The position numbers and the translations under genes were made by a program. 64,000 nt of DNA from Diploscapter coronatus. Taxonomy: Eukaryota; Nematoda; Chromadorea; Rhabditida; Rhabditidae. Below, piece by piece: positions 23,870 to 35,335 of this stretch. The notes under the pieces are model-generated. The model was not told the origin of the DNA and searched no databases. It saw only the letters and a list, made by a program, of their open reading frames with translations. Positions within the stretch are counted from its first letter, which is position 1. Each line of letters starts with the position of its first letter. The stretch lies in contig OZ038422.1 in NCBI GenBank assembly GCA_964036155.1, positions 25,629,201 to 25,693,200 on the forward strand, written 5' to 3'.

Positions 23870-25168
23870 ATGGATTTCTGGAAAGATCTAAATCGCTTTG
23901 TATTGTATGAGCCTAATAATACTAGATTGACGTCGGGGTACCGGTACAAGTAAGGAATTGACCAACAAGCTCAAATTTGAAGGAATTTCTAGATACGCCT
24001 TGCCCTTCGAAAAAGTGGATGACCCTAAAGGGTGGACGGTCAATATTTTTCAGAAATATTGGCATCATTCTATCACCATCTCAGTTGCGTATTTCATCGT
24101 TATTAAATGTAAGATATAAACTCTAGGCAGCTCGAAAACATAATATTTAGTGATCCAAGTATGGATGAATAACCGGAAACCTTTTAATTTACAAGTTCCC
24201 TTAGTTTTGTGGAACGGAGGCTTGGCGATATTTAGTTTGTTAGGAGCCATTAGATTTTCCGAGGTATGAATTAAATTGAATTGAAGATTTTTTTATTTCA
24301 ATTTATGATTTCTAAAAAGTTAATCATTTATGATTTAACCTCAAAATTTATGCTCAATTTAGAGTTTATTTTAATTTATACGAAATTAAACAAACAATTT
24401 TTATTTAGGACTTTATAAATTCCCTATTGAAGGAAGATCTTTACAAGTCTCTTTGTTACTCGTGTCATCCTAACGATGTAGCGGCTTTTTGGAGTTTCTT
24501 ATTCGCAGTATCAAAGGTTTAAATTGATGTTTGACTTTTTTAAGATTTGAGCTTCAGATAGTAGAACTTGGCGATACGTTATTCATAGTGTTAAGAAAAC
24601 GACCCCTAATATTCCTGCATTATTACCACCATGCCGCAGTGCTGATTTATACTGTTCATTCAGGTAATTGGGTAGTTAATCCAATATTTAATTAGGCATT
24701 AATTAAGTACTTAATTGTTTTAAGGAGCCGAAAATACCGCAGCTGGTAGAGCTTTTATTTCCATGAACTTCGGAGCCCATGCGTTAATGTATTCCTACTA
24801 CACTTTGACCGCTATGAGAATTAGAGTTCCTAAAATGGTAGTTCAATTCTAACTTGGTTTAATTATCCTAATTAAATTCAAGATATCTATGTTTGTCACC
24901 ACGATGCAAACGATTCAAATGTTGGCCGGGGTAATGGTCTCGTTCTACGTCTACCGGATTAAAACGAGAACGAACCTACCGTAAGATGAAAGTTTTTGTC
25001 AAAATTCAAACATTCTTGATTTTTAAACTTAAATTTAGTTGTCAACAGTCAATGGCAAACCTATATTTGGCATTTCTGATCTACGTCACTTTCGCGATTC
25101 TTTTCATACAGTTCTTCTTGAAGACGTATATTTGGAAGAATAAGTCGAAATCGAAGAAATTAGAATAA
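23870..25168 (+). CDS. ELO-family very-long-chain fatty acid elongase (3-ketoacyl-CoA synthase)
   Basis: Eight exons: 23870-23949, 23993-24108, 24151-24263, 24409-24516, 24558-24663, 24725-24837, 24883-24980, 25039-25168 (287 residues, normal for the family). Family signatures appear in order: KIVELGDT (K139..E142..D145 T146), the histidine box HYYHH (160-164), [12 protein letters not shown], and TTMQTIQ. There are several hydrophobic membrane spans, and a lysine-rich C-terminus ([10 protein letters not shown]) that fits ER retention. The enzyme condenses malonyl-CoA with acyl-CoA in the ER membrane. It may correspond to one of the divergent C. elegans elongases (elo-8 lies in the same C. elegans region as plr-1, from memory), but orthology is not settled from sequence alone. 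A poly(A) signal is at 25333. Confidence 0.92.
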
Positions 25169-25655
25169 CTTTATTCATTTTTCAACAAATGTGATTTAAC
25201 AAAATAGAGATCTGAAATGATGATTCTTACAACGTGTGGTAAATTTTGCGCGGTTCTTGGTATTGATATATTGTACCTAGATAGTAAACCTTAAGCATAG
25301 ATTGTACATAAATTGAAAGACTAGCATTATTAAATAAAGTTTCTAGAAAATCTAAGAATTAATATAGAAATATAAAAATGGAATTAAAACGATAGAAAAT
25401 GATATACGATTTTTAAAACTACTATCCGCCCTTAGTTGTAGAGCATTACGCTCATACGCTATTGCAGTTCTGCAGCAAAATCGTGAATTTCCGTTTAATA
25501 ATTGGAGGTGCCTAAATTTAGAGAAAATATATTTAAACATAAAAACTGCATTTTTCGGAAAATTTTAACTTTCAATGATACTTCTTCTTCTAAAAAGACT
25601 AAAATGTAGTTTTAGTTAACTAATATCTAATAATAAATCATTAGTTCTTATCCGA
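25169..25655. other. Convergent intergenic region
   Basis: AT-rich 3' region shared by the elongase and the minus-strand cysteine-rich gene. It holds the AATAAA at 25333 and no coding exon that I can support. Confidence 0.4.
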
Positions 25656-26129
25656 CTACCTATGTTTATCCGAATACTTCCATCGTTTATTGGCAAATCT
25701 CAGCCGTCTTTCCCAGCCCATCAAACTCCAGTTCCTAATCAGCCTCTGACCGGCTGTGGACAATGAAGAATATGATCGGCACCCAGAATAAGCGCTCATC
25801 CCGATTATTGAACATATTTTTTCCTAGTTCAAAGAACTTTTAGATTAAACGATTTTTTATTTTAAATTCAATTATTATTTGGAAATATAGCATTTTTTTC
25901 TCAAGTGATATTAAATTTCAAATAAAGGAAGAAAATACCTGTGAGCATTGACAACTCTTAATGGTCCTATCGCCCTTCAAATTTCGATCATAGAACCTAG
26001 AACTTTAGGAAGATTATGATTTTTCTAGATTTAATTCTTCACCTAACATATTTAGCCTCGCAAGTGCCGCCGCACTCGAACGGATCGCAATCGCCCGGCT
26101 GGTCACCGCGACATGACAGCTTTTCGAAT
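25656..26129 (-). CDS. Cysteine-rich protein, 3' exons only
   Basis: Three exons read leftwards: 26043-26129, 25939-25996, 25656-25823. Phases agree, and GT donors and AG acceptors are present at the two internal introns. The protein segment contains SCRGDQPGDCDPFECGGTCE, then KSCQCSQEKICSIIGM, then a basic tail (WERRLRFANKRWKYSDKHR) and stop. Paired cysteines suggest a disulphide-bonded secreted protein or peptide. I could not find the first exon with its expected signal peptide. The incoming acceptor (CTTGAAG) is weak and its phase needs two bases from the missing exon. I do not recognise the family. The open frame on the same strand at 26014-26202 is a different, cysteine-poor frame and is rejected. 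Confidence 0.55.
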
Positions 26130-27792
26130 CTTCAAGCATGAAGTTTAAACTCGTCAAGCATTTTAAACATCTCAGGAATTGCAACACTTCTTGACAATTC
26201 AACGAAGTTTTGCATAGAAAATGTTCGTGCTATTTTGAATAACTTTACTATTTGGAAAATCTTCAAAAATTATATGGAGAAGCTGATCTTCACGAAAACA
26301 CGCATGATCTCCATATGAAAAAGTTGATATTCGCTAAAATTTATCACTTCCCTAAACGAAGATCAACTTTTCTACTTGATATACTAAAGATAATATACCA
26401 ATGTTTGAAATATGATCGCTTTTTCACGATAAAATCAGACTAATCGGTCATGCTTCAATCATCCCTTATCACTCCTATCACTAGGCCTATCATATCTTAT
26501 CACTTACTCGAACGCTCTGGCTGACTCGGCAAAAAACTGAATCAGAAGCAACAAAGTCGTGGTCCAGTTGGTAGAGGGGATAGTCATTTGAAATGATTAG
26601 AGGTAGAGAGAGAGAGTGATAGTGAATTTGAGATAGAGGAGAAGAGAAAGAGAGAAAAGTTAGAGAGTGAGTAAAACAATGAGAACGAAGAGAGCAAGAA
26701 AAAGATAAAAGGGGATTTCAGATATCCCTCCCTCAGAACCACTATCCACAACGTAGTGATCCAAGACTCACTTTTTTCAACTCTTGGAGCAGATTTTCCA
26801 GGTGACAGCTGTTCATTTTTCTTCATCTATTGTTCTCACTACACTATTCATTATATTTTTATCTCTTCGAAAATCATACTATTTCTGGATTTCTAATTTC
26901 TCTAACTCTAGCTCCTTCTCTACTTCACTATACTGCTATTTTTTTTAAATCCTATATCTTTCTTCATCTCGAAATCACTTTATCTTATCTTAGTTTTTTA
27001 TCTTTTCATCTATCAAAAATCGTGGTCTTTTCCATTAATTTTAATCTTTTGTCCTCTGAAAATCTGATTATCTCTCCTCATCATTATCTTCATCTCGTGT
27101 TATCAAATAAATTGCCCCTACCTTGGCAACACAATTTCTACGAGGATACGATTTTTACTCAAAAAAATCGAGCTTTAAAAAGTCGAGAAAAAGTCCATTA
27201 ACAAAGTTTATTTGACGATTAACAGAAGGATGAAAGAATTAAGAAAAAAACGTTAAAACAATGAGATTAGTCAGAAAGCGGTTTAATTAACGAACTTACT
27301 TGTTGAAATTTCATCTCACAAAACTGGTTTCAGGATTAATTTTCATTTTTTTGGTAAAGCCGGTAGAACAAAATTAAACTAACCTGATTTTACATTGATC
27401 CTGAAATGACGTCCTGAATAGGTACTGTATCCATCTTCAACCATCAATTACTGTTCTACCTGAAATTACCAAAAACATTTGTGAATAAAAAAGATAAGGT
27501 ACAGATAGATTTTCTCAAGTGAAAATCCGAATTTCGTCTATCTGTATCTCGAAAGTAAACAAAAATGAAATTTAAGGAAAACATAGAAAAAGAACTAACA
27601 ATGGATTCTAACTTGAATAATGGCTGTGCGTGGGAGGGTTCAGTTCAAATTAGGGATTGCCTTGGTTTGGAGAGATAGATAAACGAAGTAATAAATAGAG
27701 AAGAGCCAAGTTTTCGGAGAGAAGGGGTTAATAAATATTCGAAGTTTCTAGATAAGACATATCCAAAGTGAGGGATATAATCAAGTCCGATC
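26130..27792. other. Intergenic / upstream region with purine-pyrimidine element
   Basis: This region probably contains the missing 5' exon(s) of the cysteine-rich gene, but none could be fixed. At 26590-26720 it is purine-rich with a (GA)n run, and at 26810-27010 it is pyrimidine-rich with ATACTATTTCTGG, another strand-switch block. Two copies of the AAGATCAACTTTT motif lie at about 26280 (reverse) and 26357 (forward). Confidence 0.4.
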
Positions 27793-29913
27793 TTAGGTCG
27801 ATCCGAATCTCTCCAGACGAGCTCGTTTCTTGGCGTCCACCTTAAAAATTATAACTTTGACAGAAAGGGGTGGGGAACTGATTTTTGGAAAGTTTTTCTT
27901 GAAGACTATTTTTTCACTAAAATTGTAATTTTTGTTTTCTGTAAGAGATGATCTCAATAAAAAAGGGGTGGGACTTAAAATAAAAGAACAACTCACATCT
28001 TCAGCAGTGGGGAGGCCGAAGCGTTTGGCGCGTTCAGTGAGTTTCGGATCCTGAAACGAAAACTACGGTAATCACTTTGAGTTACAGTAATACTTACAGA
28101 AAGTCCACCGCTAGCAGGAGTCTTGCCATCAGCTGTAATAGGGAGACCGAATCTGAAAAGTCAAATTTATTCGAATTATAGAAGAAGGATATATTTTTGA
28201 GATGGAATGCTGAACCTATGGGGGAATGAGATAAGAGCGTTTCCTTAAAAACGAAATTTCAACCTTGCAGCCCTCTGGATCAGCTTCGACTTGGTGTCCT
28301 CGTCGAGGGTGGACAGGCTGTGGCCGTTTCCAGTTGGAGAGGAAAGCCCGAACCTAGAGAAATATGCTAATGTTTTGAGGATTACACGATATTTAAAACG
28401 TCAATTTTTTAAATTACTATAATCCTTTTAACTATGCAATTTTTAAGACTACTGCAATTCGTACCGTTCAGCACGCTTCTTTTTCGCATCGTCCGAATCC
28501 GTAGTGGCGGCGACGGCAGGGAGACTGGAGCCGAAGCTAAAAAGCAATAAAATTTTATCCAATTTTCAGAATTTCATTTTATGAAAATCATTTATGGATT
28601 TCTAAATAGGAAAAGTGTTTAAATTTGAAAGAAAAATAAAAGGGTGGATTCTAAAATTTCGGAAAAATTTGCATATTCGTCATCGTAGAAAAAAATTAAA
28701 AGGTGTATGATTCGACTCTTTTAAATTTTAAAATATTGAAAATTCGTACCGTTCCGTTCTCTTGGCCTTGGCGACATCGCTGGTGACGGGCAGGCCGAAT
28801 CTCTGAGCTCGGGCCAGTTTCGCCTCTACAGATTCCACGGGCTTCGTGGTCTTGTCGTCGGACTGAATTTTTCTTTCCAAATTTTTTTTAAAATTTAGCA
28901 AAATTTACATTATCGTCCCCGGCGGATTTCGTGTTTTCCATGGTGATCGGCTTTGGAGGAGAGGTCTGGAATCAAATTTAAATATTTTAACTTGAATCAC
29001 CTTTGAAAAGAACTTCATTTTCTAACACTTCAAAATAAGGAAAAATAAAAAAAAAGACAATGGACTTTAGAAAGACCTACATCTCATATTTTTACTTTTT
29101 CTATTACATTTTAGTCCTGAGAATTAAAGAAACCTAAATTTGTATACCTGTGGCTGCGCGGTCTTTGCCGGAGAAGTAGTGGTAGCAGTGGGTGGGGCCT
29201 GTTTAGCAGGGGACGAAGTGGCGATGTTGGCATCGATGTTCGACAGATCGTCGCTTAGCAAGAGGTCTTCTGAAGCTGATTTTTGGTCAAATTTACCGAC
29301 TTTTTAAAATTAAATTATTGAAATTTTAAAATAAATTTCGAGGGAAAAATCCAACCATTTCCAATAGAGATGCCACCGCCGGTGCTCTCGTTCAATATGG
29401 CGTCCTCTTCGGCCTGAAATTATAACAATTAGCTTCGGAAACTTTTAGGACTTAAAATTAACTTCGTGAAACTCCAGGGAAATGTTGGAAACACTCTGTT
29501 CAAGTTTTAGAAACTTCTAGAAACCAGAAAAGTAGCTTACTTTTTGAATGGCATCCAGCAGTCTCTCCACGAGTTGCTCCTTCTTTCCATCGCTCGGCAG
29601 GCCCCGCTTCGTCAGCTCGTCTTTCAACTTGGCTACCTGGAAATTAAAAACGAAATTAGGTTTCGGAAACTTCGGGAAATTTTTGTTTTTTGGGACTTTT
29701 TAAAAAAATCGAGAAAAATTTATTAAATTCGGGAAGCTTTTTTGAAAGCCCTAGATACTTTCAGAAATTCTCGAAGATGTTATTAGAATTCTGGTAGCTT
29801 CCTGAAATAATAAAACATTTCATGCGAATTGTAGAAGATTTCGGAAAATAGAAAATGGAAACTAAACCAAAGCTTACAGTGAATTTTTTGGCTTCGGCTG
29901 CAGTGAGGCTCAT
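27793..29913 (-). CDS. SARNP/CIP29 (Tho1) homologue, SAP-domain mRNA-export factor
   Basis: Eleven exons: 29878-29913, 29541-29636, 29356-29413, 29148-29269, 28909-28965, 28750-28862, 28465-28536, 28264-28353, 28098-28152, 27997-28050, 27793-27840 (266 residues). The N-terminus carries a SAP DNA/RNA-binding motif (VAKLKDELTKRGLPSDGKKE then LVERLLDAI). A Ser/Thr/Pro/Ala linker follows, then a series of basic-RFG repeats (RAQRFGLP, RTERFG, KKRAERFGL, RAARFGLP, RAKRFGLP, RARLERFG). This order is diagnostic of SARNP, which binds UAP56/DDX39B and Aly in TREX-type mRNA export; the RFG repeats are the helicase-binding units in characterised relatives. Five introns in the repeat region fall at or beside the RF codons, so each exon carries about one repeat. 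The start is 234 bases from the divergent ARP6 start. Confidence 0.9.
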
Positions 29914-30147
29914 CGCTCCCGTCGCTCAGAATGGACTGACACTGAAACTTGCAAAAATAAAAGAAGAATAGGAAAAATCGATCGAAGACGAAGAAACTTG
30001 CGAAAATTCGATAAATTGGCGAGAGCTCAACGCGTGTATTTCTTTTCAAGTGTTCGTATTGGTGTTAAACGCAGGACGGAAAGTCGAGTTCTTTTCAACT
30101 CTTCGATTTTCGAATTTTTATCATTGGATTTTTGGAATTTTCAGAAA
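29914..30147. promoter_or_regulatory. Compact bidirectional promoter, SARNP / ARP6
   Basis: Only 234 bases separate the two start codons. A TTTTCAG acceptor lies five bases before the ARP6 ATG and is a likely trans-splice site. Two housekeeping nuclear genes sharing so short a spacer suggests one shared promoter. Confidence 0.55.
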
Positions 30148-32305
30148 ATGGTCCAAGCCCCTCAGAACGTACTGGTCCTGGATAACGGCGGGTACTCCCT
30201 GAAAGTCGGTCCTACAACATCGAAATCGCCGAGGTTGGAATTGGAATTTTCGAAACCCGATTTTTCAAAAGTTATTGATCAAGAAATTAAATTGAAAAAT
30301 TTCAGCATCGTCCCGAACGCAATCTTCAAATCGAAGTCGGATCGGAAGCGAGTCTACGTGGGGAGCGAGCTGAAGGAGTGCTCTGATAGATGTGGACTGT
30401 TCTTCGTGCTGCCTTTCGAGCGGGGATATTTGGGTGAGGAGGATATTTTTCTATTTTCAAAAAGTTCAAAATCGCCATTTTCGAAAAGATAGAAATTGCC
30501 ATTAGAAAATATCATATTTTTCAGAAAAAGAGGATTTTAGATTAAACAAATTTTAGTAAACTGGGACGTCGAGCAGCAAATCTGGCAAAGAGCGTTCAAA
30601 AACTGCAACCCGAAAGAGACCTCGATTGTTCTGACAGATCCGAACTATTTGATTCCTGCAATCAAGGACCTCTCGAGTGAACAGCTCTTCGAGGAGTTCC
30701 ATTTCCAGGCCGTCCATAAGTCGAGTGGTTAGAATTTTTTAAATTTAAATATTATTTTTTCTGAGAAATAAAAGAAAAATATCGTAGGTGATTAGACCGA
30801 GTGATTGGTTTTTTTTCTAATTATTTTCTTTTAACTTTAAGCGTTTATTTCAGCCTCCTCCCTAGTCGCAAGAGACTCGTTCCAAAATGGTGCGTATAAC
30901 TGCACGCTCGTGGTAGACGTGGGGTATTCCGGCACCCTGATAGCGCCCTTTTTCGAAACGAATTTGATTGCGGAGGGGGTTTTGAGGTAAGTTTTCACGA
31001 TTTACCTTATTTTCAAGAATTCTTAGTTTTTTCTTCTGTACGAAAATCTCGTAAAAGTCTGTATGATGTTTGCGCACCGTTGTTTCTTATTTCAGGATCA
31101 ACGTTGGGGGAAAAGTGCTGACCAACCAGCTGAAAGAGTGGATCAGCTACCGAGAATTGAATGTGATGGAAGAGACCTTCGTGGTGAATGAGTGCAAGGA
31201 GGACGCCTGCTTTGTGAGCATGGATTTCAATCGAGACATCGAAATTGCTATGTCAGTTGGTTTTTATTTTATTCAATTTTTATCTAAAAACCCTATATTT
31301 CATTCGGGGGTTTATTATAGAGTAAAAAGTTGCAAAATTTGGGGAGCTGAATTAAACATTTTGGAGAAAAGTTGGAAAGATACAGCTTTCAGGAAACGAG
31401 GCTCGGAAAACACGACCAAACGAAGCTACGTCCTTCCCGATTTCGTCGCGTCGCAAAGAGGCCACTTGGCAAAGCCCGGAGAGGACTTGTCTGGAAAGCA
31501 ATGCCTCACGATGAACATCGAGAGATTTACTTTGCCGGAGGCGGTTTTTAAGTCAGTTTTAAAACGATGTTTCTAGGGTTTATTAAAGATTTTTTCTCTA
31601 AAATCCCAATAAAATAGCTGAAACTGCAGAAATGTTTAAAGGCTTTAAAATTTGGATTCTTTTAATGCAAGCAAAAATGTTGCAGTCCCTCGGACATCGG
31701 CATCGACCAGATGGGCGTGGTGGATGGAGTGCTCGAGTCGTTGAATCGGTGCCCCGAAAATTTGAGGCCGAGACTTGCTGAAAATATCGTCGTTGTGGGA
31801 GGATCGTCGAAATTCCCCGGGTTTTTGGAGCGATTGTAATTTTTTTTATTTTCTAAAAATATTTAATTTAGAATTTTTTTCTAATATTTTCTAGTTTTCT
31901 TGAAGATATTTAATTCAATATTCGAGTTTGATATGAAGTATGGAAAAATTAAAAAAAAAAAAAAAAGTACATTTAGTTAATGATTTTGTAATAATTTTCT
32001 GAAAGTTTAAAATTTCTAATTTTCAGCCAAAGAGACCTCCGCTCGCTACTTCCCACGACGTGGCGATTTTTCGTGAGAAACGACGTCGAAAACCCGATTA
32101 CTTTCGCCTGGAACTGTGGCAAAAATTCGTTCGCAGACTTAGAGCCAAATCAATTCAAGGAGCTTTTCATGACTAAACAAGTATTTTTCAAATTATTATT
32201 TTAACTTATTTTTGTATTATTTCTTAATCTTATCTTTTTATTTTTCAGGAATGGGATGAAACGGGCTATTCTGGAGAGATCAAGAAGTTCTACAAGACCA
32301 TTTAA
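30148..32305 (+). CDS. arp-6: Actin-related protein 6 (SWR1/SRCAP complex)
   Basis: Nine exons: 30148-30233, 30306-30433, 30557-30727, 30854-30986, 31096-31251, 31393-31551, 31686-31835, 32027-32180, 32249-32305 (397 residues; human ACTR6 is about 396). The actin-fold phosphate loops are visible as VLDNGGYSLKVG and VVDVGYSGTLIAPF. Family-typical text includes NWDVEQQIWQRAF, LFEEFHFQAV, YVLPDFVASQRGHL, SDIGIDQMGVVDGVLESL and NIVVVGGSSKFPGFLERL, ending WDETGYSGEIKKFY. ARP6 is a core subunit of the complex that deposits histone H2A.Z. It shares a promoter region with SARNP and is followed in the same orientation, 184 bases after its stop, by the SF3B4 homologue. In C. elegans arp-6 and sap-49 are neighbours (C08B11.6 and C08B11.5, from memory). 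Confidence 0.95.
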
Positions 32306-32489
32306 TTTTTTCGGATTTTCAAAATAGTTGTTATTTGTTTTGGCTGTTACGATACATTATAAATTATGACACACATTCTATTTTTTTTCTATTGAAAATT
32401 TACGGTTTTAAACCGGATATGATGATATCTTCGAGTTTTTGAATCTTAGTCTTTCCCTGATAATTAGGAATATTTCCAGTAACCTCTAA
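32306..32489 (+). promoter_or_regulatory. Operon intercistronic region with trans-splice acceptor
   Basis: There are 184 bases between the ARP6 stop and the SF3B4 start. A U-rich tract (CTATTTTTTTTCTATTG) lies at about 32378-32395. TATTTCCAG then ends 10 bases before the next ATG. This resembles the Ur element plus SL2 trans-splice site of nematode operons. SL2 use itself cannot be seen from genomic DNA. Confidence 0.6.
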
Positions 32490-35028
32490 ATGGCAGTACC
32501 TTTGGAGCGAAATCAGGACGCCACACTCTACGTGGGTGGGCTCGATGAGAAAGTCAACGAGGCGATTCTTTGGGAGTTGATGGTTCAGGTAAAATTGAAA
32601 AGTTGATTCTCTTGTCCTTAGAAAAACTCCTCGATTCAGGCCGGACCGGTCACCAGTGTGAACATGCCCAAGGATAGAGTTACGGGGAACCATCAAGGGT
32701 AGGATTTTCAAAATCTACAAAAAAAACATTTTTTAAATAAATGTTTCTGATGAGTATCGAATTTTTAAATATTTATAGTTTTTCATCTTCAGGTTCGGCT
32801 TCGTTGAATTTATCGGAGAAGAGGATGCTGACTACGCGATGAAAATTCTCAACATGATCAAACTGTATGGGAAACCGATAAAGGTAGATTTAAAACTAGA
32901 CATTTTTAAACACAAATAGAAATTAAGGTGAACAAAGCCTCCGCGCAGGAGAAGAACATGGACGTCGGCGCGAACATTTTCGTGGGCAATCTCGATCCGG
33001 AAGTCGACGAAAAACTCCTCTACGACACTTTCTCGGCGTTTGGGGTTATTCTGCAGGTCAAATTTACACATATGTTGATTATTTTCCCTGAAGATTTTAC
33101 TGAAAGTTGCATCTTTTCGGATAATTTATTATTTCTTACTAGAATTTTTATTCCAGGTACCCAAAATCATGCGCGATCCGGATTCGGGCTCCAGCAAAGG
33201 CTTCGCATTCATCAACTTCGCCTCCTTCGAAGCATCCGACATGGCCATGGAAGCCATGAATGGACAGTTTCTTTGCAATCGGTAGGGGTTATGCAAGTTT
33301 AATATTTGGATTACTGTGGATTTTTCAATTCACAACGCTTAAAAAATAGGAAATTAAAGCCGATTTTATATGGCATAGTGTTTGAAAGATGTTAATGAAG
33401 AAACGGTTTAGCTATAAAATGTAGAAAATGACTCAAAGAATTTTGTCCTCGATAATTTTGTCTTGAACTTTCAGCGCAATCACCGTCTCGTACGCCTTCA
33501 AACGCGACTCGAAAGGTGAACGCCACGGAACGGCAGCGGAACGAATGCTCGCCGCGCAGAACCCCATCTTCCCCGGCGCCAAGCCGCATCAGGTAAATAA
33601 TTTCTGGCGATTTTTCGTTTCGAAATGTTTCTTGAAAATGGTTTTCATAGTTCGAAGTTCAGTCTTTCGTGATAAATTTGTAGAATTCAAAAATTTATTT
33701 CAACAAGATTTTATATTGATTTTTTGAAACTTTGAAAAAAAAGTTTTTTAATTTTAAAAAAATTTTTCGTTTGCTGATTTACCTATTAAACATTTGTTCA
33801 GGTCTTCTCCGACGCACCCGGCGGACAGCCCGTTCAGTCTCAGCTTCCGACCGGAATTGCCGCCCCCGCGATGGCGTTGCCGGGAATGGGCGTGCCCAGG
33901 TACGGATCCGTCGCTCCGCCTCCACCTCCACCCACTGTTCCTCCGTCACTCTGGGGAGCACCGCCCGGTAAGATCGCCCAAATGCGTGGTAGTAGGCATT
34001 TAGTACCAAAAATGGTTAGGTCTGCCGCCTTAGCTTTCCCAGAAGCCATTTACTTTTTCGAGCCTCTCTCGGCTGCTCCCTCGTTCCTAAAGCCTCGCGC
34101 TTATCGCCCAAGAAAGACCACAAATCGAACTCGCTATCCACTGCATCACACTGCTAATGAAGGAACACACACACATTTTTGTGTTATGAGTTTGGTCAGC
34201 GGAAGCGAAAGAGAGCATTCGAAACAGATTAGAGAGGCTCGAAAAGGCAAATGTTTTGGGGAAGGCTTCGATGCTTTTTTGACAAGAATAAAAATGGTCT
34301 GAAGACTATTTCGATAACTTGACGGAATATTCCAATCTATGGTTTCGTTGTTTTGAGTTTGGAATTTTCGAAAATGGGCACTAATCCCAAAAACAGCTCC
34401 AACTGGTAACTCGATAACCAACTAATTCAGGCTCCGTTCCGCCTCCGCCTCCATTTATGCCTCCGCCACCCCCTCAGACTCCCTATGGCATCGCACCAAC
34501 TCCGGTAAGTCAATGCTAACACAGTGGAACCACCGTTTATTCAAATGGTAATAATTGCTAAATGTTCAGCCTCCTCCCCCTCCAAGTCGTGGAATGCCGC
34601 CCGGAATGCCTCCGATGCCCCCGAGGTAGGAAGATACCACCATTTTTGATAGCCCTGCCAAAAAGCTACCATTTCGCAAATTGATAATAACTGATAACAT
34701 TTGAGGTACTTGGCAGGATTACCACCCGCCCCGCCCATGGGATTCCCCCCGATGCCACCGTCGAGCGCTCCGCCTCCACCTGCGCCGGTAAGTTACCAAA
34801 ATGGTACAGCGGTACCAGTTTTTTTTTAATAAGATGATACCAAATTTTTGGTATGTGAGAATACTACTTTTTGTATAAAAAAAACATACAATTTTATTAT
34901 GATATAGAGATGACCAATTTCTGTTTAGTGATTCTTTTTTGACATGGAAATACCACTTTGGTACCTAACATAACGATAACTTTGACACATTTTAGCCTCC
35001 TCCTCCTCCCTCGAGACCTGCCAACTAG
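32490..35028 (+). CDS. sap-49: SF3B4/SAP-49, U2 snRNP splicing factor
   Basis: Eleven exons: 32490-32588, 32640-32698, 32793-32883, 32928-33056, 33157-33281, 33475-33592, 33802-33967, 34431-34504, 34570-34625, 34706-34787, 34996-35028 (343 residues). Two RRMs are present: RRM1 with RNP2 LYVGGL and RNP1-like HQGFGFVEF, and RRM2 with RNP2 IFVGNL and RNP1 [10 protein letters not shown] conserved linker ([14 protein letters not shown]) and a long Pro/Gly/Met tail typical of SF3B4 follow. The protein contacts pre-mRNA upstream of the branch site as part of SF3B. Exons are GC-rich against AT-rich introns. Introns 7-10 are rich in the dispersed TACCAAAATGGTA-type motif. Poly(A) signal AATAAA at 35182. 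Probable downstream cistron of an operon with ARP6. Confidence 0.95.
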
Positions 35029-35335
35029 AAGCGCGGCGCTTTTCCATTTTCAATTCGAAAAAGAAGATACTCTTTTATTTATTATCCTTGTTAATCTTTG
35101 ACAAATACTCGATTTTCGATGATCTTCACGCTTTTCAATAACTAAATGTTGACGTTTTCATAAGTTATTCTGTTGTTTCTGAATAAATCCTGAGTAAGAA
35201 AGTTTAAAGATTTATTTAAATTATGATTACTAGTACGGAAATACACGAATCTGCTCAATTGCTAAATTTCTAGAGGTCTCATTGATTTTTTAGCGATAGG
35301 CAGTTTTTCAAAAAAAAAACAAAAAATAAATGAAA
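35029..35335. terminator. Convergent 3' region
   Basis: The 3' ends of the SF3B4 homologue (AATAAA at 35182) and the ceramidase gene (minus strand) face each other over 307 bases. No gene is seen. Confidence 0.5.

Noticed and set aside
26541..26600. tRNA-like stretch (GTGGTCCAGTTGGTAGAGG)
   Set aside because: It resembles an A box, but there is no B box or closing acceptor stem within tRNA distance.
26830..27201. 123-residue plus-strand open frame
   Set aside because: Composition-driven frame in a pyrimidine block; no family likeness and no splice sites supporting a gene.
27277..27300. Spliced-leader-like GGTTTAATTA on the plus strand
   Set aside because: Only the first ten bases resemble SL1; the rest of the leader and an Sm site are absent.
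33732..34302. Long open frames on both strands over SF3B4 exon 7
   Set aside because: Shadows of the GC-rich proline-coding exon in other frames.
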